Source of the DNA: an uncultured Lachnospiraceae bacterium
GTDB lineage: Bacteria; Bacillota; Clostridia; Lachnospirales; Lachnospiraceae
Assembly (NCBI GenBank): GCA_910588825.1
Contig: CAJURF010000015.1
Span: 1-58,283 of the forward strand
Length of the DNA stretch: 58,283 bases
Direction: 5' to 3'
The notes under the pieces were generated by a model. The model was not told the DNA's origin, did not search any database, and worked only from the letters and a program-made list of their open reading frames with translations. Shown here piece after piece: positions 52,085 through 58,283 of this stretch (within the stretch, counting starts at the first letter, position 1; each line of letters begins with the position of its first letter). The position numbers and the translations under genes were made by a program.

Positions 52085-54403
52085 TTATTCCATGGCATAC
52101 CAATATCTTGTTTTCAGCCTGCCCCACACGCCTTTTCTCTGGTTTAGCGCATGCAGCAGACTTTTGGCAAAACAATTCAGGGTATGGATTTCATAAGGCA
52201 TAAGCTTCTTCCCTCCAAACCGCACTTTCTGGATCAACTGGATGACTCTCTCGTACTCTTCCCGGCTGATACCGGGGATCTTCTCCTCCACCTGCGCCGA
52301 CAATTCCATGGGATGGTCATATCTCCCCGCCACTTTCCCAATCACAAGCATCTGCTGCATATCTTTCACATACTGGACGATAAAATCCTGTTCCCCTCTC
52401 CCCTTCATCCTTTGCCTCTTTTGCAGACAGCGCACTGCTCTCTGGATTTCCAGAAACAGATACAGCGCAAACCCTGCGTACAGACAGCAAAGTAAAATAG
52501 AAAGAATTCTGCCCAGTGTGACAGGAGGCTGATCCCTTTCTCTCTCCGGTTCTTCCTGGCCTGCCAGTCCGCCTTCCACCTCAAGTCCCTCCTCACTGGG
52601 GCTGGAATTCACCTGAAATGACGGGGCTCCTTCGACCACCTGGCTAGTATACATTTCTGTATACATTCCGGGAACCACTTCCACAGGCAGCCATCCTGCC
52701 CCCGGAATATAGACTTCTGTCCAGGCATGTGCATGCTGATTAGTCAAGACAACTGTAGTCCTGCCATCTTCTGAAAGCTTTTCTGCCTCTTCTTCTGAAT
52801 AATGATAGCCTTCCACATACCTTGCGGCATATCCCGCCGTCCGGTATGCCAGCGCGGCTGTAGACGCATAGTGCACAGCATTTCCCTCCTTAGAATCTTT
52901 CAGAAACCACTGAATAAAATCCTGTCCTTCAGGGACTGCCGCCGGACTTTCTGTATAACGGGTCTCCCTGCGCAGTACCCTGCGGATTTGGGCTGTCACA
53001 TCATTAAAATCTCTTTCCTCGTCTTCTGAAAAAAAAGTTTCCTCTAGCAGCTGCTTAAGCTCCCCACCCACTTCCATATAATATTCTTCCGCAAAAGAAT
53101 GATATACTGATTCTGCCCCCAGATACGCTTTTTCTTCCTCTCTGGACGGATTCTGCGTCCACTCCCCGGGCAGAACCTGGTCTGCAGATGATACCCCTTT
53201 TACCGCTTGAAATGCATATTCTTCCCCGCCGAAAAACTTTCTGGAACGCACCTGCCAGTCTTTCTTTTCTTCTGACCGGCTTCCCTCCCACTTTTCAACA
53301 GAAGAAGGAAGATAGATATATTTCCGGTAGGCCCCTGTATTTTCCACTTCCACTGTAACACTTTCCGAATCAGAACCCTGGGCAGATTCTTCCAGCTTAT
53401 GATACCCTGCATACTGGGCCACTGGTGAGAAATCCTTCGTCTTCAGCCACTGTAAAAGTCCCTCATATTCTCCCTGGTACGCCTCCATGGGCAGTTCTTT
53501 CCACTGGGTTTTATCGTAATCCGCGCCCACAAAGCCTTTCAAATACCATTCCTGGGGTTCTTTCATATGAAGTTTTAGTGTTTCCTCCTCTCCTGACAGA
53601 AGTCCCTGCGCTTTCTCCAGATTTCCTTTCGGAAGTGTATCCGCTCCATAGCGGAATTTTTCAAACCAGGCAGCTGTCCCTGCCTTCCACCTGGCAATCT
53701 GGCTCAAGCCCTCATACCCGCCTGTGGCCAGAAGAATACCGAAAATCAATATCCCCATCCCCAGCAGACATGCTGCACCGCGGATGCCATTTTGACGGGC
53801 CGGCGCTGTAAAAAAAAATAATGTCCCAAAAACTCCCGCCAAAAGACACAGCACCGACAGCCACATCTGCTGCCGCCCCAGGACAAATCCCGCCAGCAAT
53901 GCGCAGACCACCAGTGCCAGAGTCGTCCCTGTATATCTTTGCTTCACCAGCATCCTCACGAAAGCTGCCAGTAACACCGACAGCAGGCACCAAAATACCC
54001 GGGAGCCTAATACCACCCGGCTGTTCACGGAAAACTGTTCAAATTCCGTCTGAAACCGCAGATTCCACAAAACCATAAACCGGTTCAAAGTATCCAAAAA
54101 ACCCTGGGAAATGAAAAGAATAAACCCTAAGAAACTCAAAAGACTCAGCACATAGATGCCCCCTTTGATCCCCTGGGAAACTTTTGGTGACAACTGGGAT
54201 ATCTGCAGCGCTAAAATAGTCAGACACCCTGCCAGGAGTGCACCTGTCAGGCAGGATTCATCATACATCATGCTGCGAAATGCGGATAAGACCCCCGCCA
54301 GCAGAAAAAGTGCCGGAATAGTCTCCCCAATAAGCACTGTCTGGCTTCCCATTTTTTTCCCCTCTGCTGTAAGCAGACAAATCTCCTGACTTTTCTTCCT
54401 CAT
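52085..54403 (-). CDS. transglutaminase-like membrane protein
   Basis: A 772-residue protein. Residues ~20-235 hold seven or eight hydrophobic helices, then an extracellular transglutaminase-like domain around 470-585, a low-complexity linker, another helix (~625-650) and a cytosolic DUF4129-like tail. The expected catalytic Cys (usually GYCxHFA) reads GNAVHYA here. The His is present (HAHAWTEVY), but the usual Asp is Glu (WLPVEVVPG), so classical transglutaminase or protease activity is doubtful. It is third in a MoxR-DUF58-transglutaminase operon. Confidence 0.85.
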   Translation of the reverse strand: MRKKSQEICLLTAEGKKMGSQTVLIGETIPALFLLAGVLSAFRSMMYDESCLTGALLAGCLTILALQISQLSPKVSQGIKGGIYVLSLLSFLGFILFISQGFLDTLNRFMVLWNLRFQTEFEQFSVNSRVVLGSRVFWCLLSVLLAAFVRMLVKQRYTGTTLALVVCALLAGFVLGRQQMWLSVLCLLAGVFGTLFFFTAPARQNGIRGAACLLGMGILIFGILLATGGYEGLSQIARWKAGTAAWFEKFRYGADTLPKGNLEKAQGLLSGEEETLKLHMKEPQEWYLKGFVGADYDKTQWKELPMEAYQGEYEGLLQWLKTKDFSPVAQYAGYHKLEESAQGSDSESVTVEVENTGAYRKYIYLPSSVEKWEGSRSEEKKDWQVRSRKFFGGEEYAFQAVKGVSSADQVLPGEWTQNPSREEEKAYLGAESVYHSFAEEYYMEVGGELKQLLEETFFSEDEERDFNDVTAQIRRVLRRETRYTESPAAVPEGQDFIQWFLKDSKEGNAVHYASTAALAYRTAGYAARYVEGYHYSEEEAEKLSEDGRTTVVLTNQHAHAWTEVYIPGAGWLPVEVVPGMYTEMYTSQVVEGAPSFQVNSSPSEEGLEVEGGLAGQEEPERERDQPPVTLGRILSILLCCLYAGFALYLFLEIQRAVRCLQKRQRMKGRGEQDFIVQYVKDMQQMLVIGKVAGRYDHPMELSAQVEEKIPGISREEYERVIQLIQKVRFGGKKLMPYEIHTLNCFAKSLLHALNQRKGVWGRLKTRYWYAME

Positions 54404-54425
54404 GTTCCAATCCTTTATTGTAATA

Positions 54426-55601
54426 CTATATGGTAATGTTATTCATGGTTTCCTGATAGGTATCCACATCCACAGAAATCACTGCATATCCCGCAGAAAC
54501 CGTATAATTCATCCCTTTTCCCTGAACAATCTGAATTACAGTAAGATCAACCTCTCTGGACAGCTGCCGGGCAGTATTTTCCTGGCAGCAGGGTGTAATA
54601 TAGATAATCTTGGTATAATCGCTGCGCATATTCCCTTTTAAAAAGCTGTAGACCGTATCTGCCCCATTCTCCTCCCCGGCAATAGGCATACACAGCAGAT
54701 TCAGCTGCATCTGCTCACAGGTATCAATGGAATAGACAGGAACCACCTGGATATCTCTGTGTAAAACCCGGCCCACATTATGCTCCAGATTCAGCTTCAG
54801 CATACTTAAGCTGAGGGAAACTGTCATAGCCAATACTGCATTATTGTACGAATTGGGAATCTCGGTCTCCCCTGATTTTCTCATCATCTCGTAGAGAATC
54901 AGCGTGTTATAGTGGGAAGGCTTTCCAAATTCACGGACAATCAGCTGGTCCAGTTTTCCGGACAATTTCCAGTGGATGCTGTTCATAGCGTCTCCCGGCA
55001 CATACTCCCGAAGCCCTGAGATCTCGCTGACATCCTGCCCTTTTTTGTGCTGGTCATACATCTCTCCAAAGCTTTTGGACTCCGGCTTTTGAAGAAGTTT
55101 TGCATTTATCTGAATCTCCGGAGGATAGACAAGGATTTCCTCTGAAATCCCTGCCGGACGCCTGAACCTGAATAAGCCCAGTAAATCCCTGCATTCTATA
55201 ACAGACACATGGATTTTCACATTTCCGCAGTCCACTGCCTTAAATAAATACACAAACCTCATGTCTTTTTGCTCACTGGGCTGAAGCCACACCTTAGCTG
55301 TTCTTTTGTCCCCATACAGAACATTTTCAAAAACCACCTGCATCTGCACCGTTCCCAGCGGCATCCTGCTTTTCCGGTGCAGGCCAAAGCACACAGAAAT
55401 CTCCTGTCCCATCCGGCAGGTGCCCAAAGCATCACACTTCACCTGAATTTCCCCCATGGCAGTCCACTGAAGAACTGCGCTTAAAAAAGGGGTAATAACC
55501 AGTATACATAAAAGGACAAGAGATTCCTGACGGTCTGCCGCAAGATACGAAATGAGCGCAGCAATTACCACTGCCAGATACCAAATCCGATGTTTCCACA
55601 T
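54426..55601 (-). CDS. DUF58 domain protein
   Basis: A 391-residue protein with two N-terminal hydrophobic helices, a beta-rich middle and the DUF58 core (SEISGLREYVPGDAMNSIHWKLSGKLDQLIVREFG). DUF58 proteins are vWA-related partners of MoxR ATPases. The MoxR gene is seven bases upstream and the transglutaminase-like gene follows by 22 bases, the classical trio. Function is thought to be chaperone-like assembly of a membrane or envelope complex. Confidence 0.9.
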   Translation of the reverse strand: MWKHRIWYLAVVIAALISYLAADRQESLVLLCILVITPFLSAVLQWTAMGEIQVKCDALGTCRMGQEISVCFGLHRKSRMPLGTVQMQVVFENVLYGDKRTAKVWLQPSEQKDMRFVYLFKAVDCGNVKIHVSVIECRDLLGLFRFRRPAGISEEILVYPPEIQINAKLLQKPESKSFGEMYDQHKKGQDVSEISGLREYVPGDAMNSIHWKLSGKLDQLIVREFGKPSHYNTLILYEMMRKSGETEIPNSYNNAVLAMTVSLSLSMLKLNLEHNVGRVLHRDIQVVPVYSIDTCEQMQLNLLCMPIAGEENGADTVYSFLKGNMRSDYTKIIYITPCCQENTARQLSREVDLTVIQIVQGKGMNYTVSAGYAVISVDVDTYQETMNNITI

Positions 55602-55607
55602 AATTCA

Positions 55608-56549
55608 TCACTTTCTTCCCAGAGACGGCGCCTTTATTTTTTCCAGAATATCTCTCAGCACATCCAGCGCCGTTACGCCTTCGATCTTAGCCTGGGGTTT
55701 CATAACCAGACGATGGGCGCAGACATCTATAAACACCGCCTGCACATCCTCCGGCGTAACAAAGTCCCGCTCCCGCAGAATCGCTCTGGCCCGTACCAGC
55801 TGAGCCAGCGCATGGATGCCCCGGGGGCTGACTCCCAGTTCCACCATGGAAGCCTGCCGTGTCTCTGTACACAGATCCGTAATATAGTAAAGAATATCCT
55901 CAGTGATCTTGATGGAGTAAAGATAATCCTGTATCTCTTTCACATCATCCCGGGTCATCATAGGCCTCACATTGTCAATATCGCTGATTCCCCTGCGGCT
56001 TTTCAGGATAGCAACCTGGCTGTCACGCCCGGGATAACCGATACTCAGACGCACCATAAAACGGTCCAGCTGAGAGTCCGGAAGAGCCTGCGTCCCCGCA
56101 GAACCATAATGATTCTGCGTGGCAATACAGATAAATGGCTTGGGCAGTACATGTGTAACCCCGTCTACCGTCACACTGCCTTCCTCCATAACTTCCAGAA
56201 GAGCCGCCTGTGTTTTTGGTGATGTCCGGTTGATCTCATCTCCCAAAAGCAGATGGCAGTCTGCCGCCCCCGGCTTATACTCAAACTCTCCAGTGCCTTT
56301 ATTATAAATACTAAATCCAGTAATATCAGAGGGCATGGTGTCCGGAGTGAACTGCACCCGCTTGTATGTAAGCCCCAGTGCTCTGGAAAATCCAAGCGCC
56401 AGCGTGGTCTTTCCCACCCCCGGAGCATCCTCCAGCAGGATATGCCCTCCGGCATAAATGCTCATCAGAACTTTTTCAATAATCTCATCTTTTCCAATGA
56501 ATACCTTCTTTATTTCCTGGATTACCTGCTCTGACTGTTCTATGATCAT
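55608..56549 (-). CDS. MoxR-family AAA+ ATPase
   Basis: A 313-residue AAA+ protein. Walker A is in LLEDAPGVGKTTLA, Walker B in LLLGDEINRTSPK, sensor 1 in CIATQNHYG, and the arginine-finger region in DRFMVRLSIGYP. MoxR proteins act as chaperones for vWA/DUF58 partners such as the one encoded next. It overlaps the end of the sensor kinase gene by four bases (ATGA). Confidence 0.95.
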   Translation of the reverse strand: MIIEQSEQVIQEIKKVFIGKDEIIEKVLMSIYAGGHILLEDAPGVGKTTLALGFSRALGLTYKRVQFTPDTMPSDITGFSIYNKGTGEFEYKPGAADCHLLLGDEINRTSPKTQAALLEVMEEGSVTVDGVTHVLPKPFICIATQNHYGSAGTQALPDSQLDRFMVRLSIGYPGRDSQVAILKSRRGISDIDNVRPMMTRDDVKEIQDYLYSIKITEDILYYITDLCTETRQASMVELGVSPRGIHALAQLVRARAILRERDFVTPEDVQAVFIDVCAHRLVMKPQAKIEGVTALDVLRDILEKIKAPSLGRK

Positions 56550-58015
56550 TCTATTATCTCCTCTGTCTCATTTTTTTCCAGACCATTCCCTTCTTTTTTG
56601 TCTGCCTCCTCCCGGTTTTCATCCAATTGAACTCCTACATTATCCTCTGCCAGAAGAATATGAACCCCATCTAATGTAAAATCATCAATAATTTTCTTTC
56701 GTTCCTGGACATCCTCTGTTATCTTTTCCTCCCTCCAGGATTCTGGTACAATCTGATCTCCCTCTGCAATGGGAAGACTCACATATACAACAAACTCCGT
56801 TCCTTTCCCCTCTTCACTCTCTACAATAATCTCACCCTGCATCAATTTCACAATATTATCAGCAATTGCCATGCCCAGACCGCTGCCCCCATAGTGGTGG
56901 GCAGTGGATGCATCCTCCTGTTCAAAAGGCCGGAAGATCCGGCTGATAAAATCAGATTTAATCCCTTTACCAGTATCTCTTACCCGGATCATCAAATGGA
57001 GTTTTCCATCTATTTTATGCATCTGCCGAAAAGTAACGGTAACTGCTCCACCTGGGGGTGTGAATTTAACCGCATTGGAAATAAAATTGATAATAACCTG
57101 TGTCAGACGCAGTTCATCTCCAATTACACGGCACACATCAAAATCCTGCATTTGTACATCCCATCGAAGCTGCTTTGCCTCTGTTGTACTGCGAAACATG
57201 GAATCCAGTTTCTCTGCCACTCCATATAAATCAAAGGGGATTTGTTCCAGCTCCATTTTCCCACTTTCGATTCTCGACATATCAAGAATATCATTGATCA
57301 ATGTGAGCAGAAACTGAGACAAGCTTTCTGCCCGCTCCAGATAGTAACTGGTCTGTTTTGGGTCATTTACATGTACTTTTGCTAAACTAAGCATTCCCAA
57401 AATTCCATTCATTGGGGTACGGATCTCATGAGACATTTTAGATAAGAAGTCTGTCTTTGCCTGACTCTCCTGGTACGCCTGCTCCAGCTGCTCTTTTAAT
57501 GCACTGCGGATTTTATAGTCTTGTGTATTATCCCCAAATGCTGCCAGATAACAGACATTTTCTTCATCTGGCTGAATGACTGCATATCCATGTGCCATAT
57601 TGTCATTCCCCATAGTTTTATAGGCAAACTCCAGCTTTAATTCATGGATTCCATCCCATTCTTTCAGCTGTTTTATAATATTCCTTGCCTCTTTCGCAGT
57701 GACCATATTTTTCAGAACTTCGATATCTGCACGTACCCGTTCCCCAGGAATCCCTGTCATTTGCTCAAAATTGGGACTGATATATAAAATGCGCAGATCA
57801 CTTTTTTGTATCACCAAAAAACTTTCTTGTCTATTCACTGCAAATGTGTGGTAAAATTCCCTCTCACCCAAAATATCCTGTTCTATTTTATTCCACCGCT
57901 CCCGCTGGCGAAAATAAAAAATGATACATATTACAGCTGAAACTATTGCTATAAAAAGCAAAAAAAGAGGAAGTAAATGGTAATCTATATATTCTAAAAT
58001 TATTCTCATAAACAT
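56546..58015 (-). CDS. PAS-type membrane histidine kinase with cut-off receiver domain
   Basis: A 489-residue sensor: a membrane helix ~14-36, a PAS domain ~55-165, a HisKA dimerisation helix with His196 (FLSKMSHEIRTPMNG), and an HATPase domain (NFISNAVKFTPPGG, RVRDTGKGI, GGSGLGMAIADNIV). After a linker, GVHILLAEDN at about 450-459 is exactly how the receiver domain of hybrid kinases begins. It then breaks into an acidic 30-residue tail and stops. The receiver has apparently been lost by deletion. It overlaps the MoxR gene by four bases and may now signal to a separate regulator. Confidence 0.9.
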   Translation of the reverse strand: MFMRIILEYIDYHLLPLFLLFIAIVSAVICIIFYFRQRERWNKIEQDILGEREFYHTFAVNRQESFLVIQKSDLRILYISPNFEQMTGIPGERVRADIEVLKNMVTAKEARNIIKQLKEWDGIHELKLEFAYKTMGNDNMAHGYAVIQPDEENVCYLAAFGDNTQDYKIRSALKEQLEQAYQESQAKTDFLSKMSHEIRTPMNGILGMLSLAKVHVNDPKQTSYYLERAESLSQFLLTLINDILDMSRIESGKMELEQIPFDLYGVAEKLDSMFRSTTEAKQLRWDVQMQDFDVCRVIGDELRLTQVIINFISNAVKFTPPGGAVTVTFRQMHKIDGKLHLMIRVRDTGKGIKSDFISRIFRPFEQEDASTAHHYGGSGLGMAIADNIVKLMQGEIIVESEEGKGTEFVVYVSLPIAEGDQIVPESWREEKITEDVQERKKIIDDFTLDGVHILLAEDNVGVQLDENREEADKKEGNGLEKNETEEIIE

Positions 58016-58084
58016 ACAAACTCCGTGAATACTCTGTGAACAAATGATACTTTTTTATTATATCAGCTTTTTAAATCTTTGAAA

Positions 58085-58120
58085 ATAAAAAAAGCACAAA
58101 CCTTTACTAGGTCTATGCCA
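58085..58120 (-). terminator. terminator after tRNA-Asn
   Basis: GCATAGACCT and AGGTTTGTGC (minus strand) form a stem closing a small AGTAA-type loop, followed by seven T residues. Confidence 0.85.
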
Positions 58121-58133
58121 TTTGGTCATTTAA

Positions 58134-58206
58134 CTCCCCGAGTAGGACTCGAACCTACGACAACGCGGTTAACAGCCGCGCGCTCTACCAACTGAGCTAT
58201 CGAGGA
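58134..58206 (-). tRNA. tRNA-Asn (anticodon GTT)
   Basis: A 73-base cloverleaf: acceptor TCCTCGA pairs with TCGGGGA, D-arm AGCTCAGTTGGTAGAGC, anticodon loop CTGTTAA with anticodon GTT, T-arm GTAGGTTCGAGTCCTAC. CCA is not encoded. The upstream text near the window end (GGTTTTGAGGGTACG) resembles spacers around Firmicute rRNA operons, so an rRNA operon may lie just outside (inference). Confidence 0.97.
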
Positions 58207-58283
58207 TTATTTATTTTTAGGTACTATTACGTACCCTCAAAACCGCATATACGATCTGCCTCTTTTCCTGGTCAAACCCTCAC

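Noticed and set aside
1..58283. CRISPR array, prophage or intact insertion sequence
   Set aside because: No regular spacer-repeat pattern, integrase, phage structural gene or transposase was found.

Overview
The window looks like a chromosomal segment of a gut-type anaerobic Firmicute, most likely a Lachnospiraceae/Clostridia member. The signs are a glycyl radical enzyme with its activase, a four-subunit 2-oxoacid:ferredoxin oxidoreductase, a tryptophan T-box in front of the trp operon, AGGAGG-type ribosome binding sites, and zinc-ribbon Ser/Thr kinases in multi-gene FHA clusters. Genus cannot be read from the sequence alone. Nearly all genes are on the minus strand.

Region A (about 1-22,710, minus strand) is the outstanding part. 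It is one apparent transcription unit of 17 clear genes plus a possible micro-ORF, headed by a promoter at 22679-22707. It encodes six eukaryotic-like Ser/Thr kinases, seven FHA-domain proteins (one is a kinase-FHA fusion, one a secreted vWA-TM-FHA protein), two PP2C phosphatases, a LytTR response regulator without a partner kinase, and two secreted Ig-like proteins. Three kinases are transmembrane receptors. Two carry nearly the same PASTA-like ectodomain, one on an intact kinase and one on an apparent pseudokinase. The third carries an ectodomain resembling a family-1 solute-binding protein. Inferred logic: envelope or solute sensing, Thr phosphorylation, FHA docking, PP2C reset, possibly with a transcriptional output. 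This is the best candidate for an undescribed system.

Region B (22,788-31,275, minus) is a carbohydrate/polyol operon: glycyl radical enzyme activase, glycyl radical enzyme, xylulokinase, GntR-type regulator with sugar-binding domain, mannitol-dehydrogenase-family oxidoreductase and a flavodoxin-like reductase. It starts at a consensus promoter overlapped by an inverted repeat. The substrate of the glycyl radical enzyme is unknown.

Region C (31,512-33,462) holds an RlmI-like rRNA methyltransferase on the plus strand and a RelB/YoeB-type toxin-antitoxin pair bracketed by two identical 52-bp terminator sequences. Region D (33,511-40,446) is the complete trpEGDCFBA operon under a tryptophan T-box (UGG specifier). 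Region E (40,559-46,850) holds an AAA-like/PD-(D/E)XK protein, an alanine/sodium symporter and porGDAB.

Region F (about 46,900-50,100) is visibly AT-rich and gene-poor, with plus-strand orphan genes: a signal-peptide ORF out of frame with a toxin-like body, a possible immunity protein, a small membrane protein and a truncated BlaR1/M56 peptidase. It looks like acquired, decaying DNA. Region G (50,117-58,206, minus) holds an amidohydrolase, a secreted His/Gly-rich peptidoglycan-binding protein, a MoxR/DUF58/transglutaminase-like operon preceded by a sensor kinase whose receiver domain is cut off, and tRNA-Asn(GTT) at the right edge.
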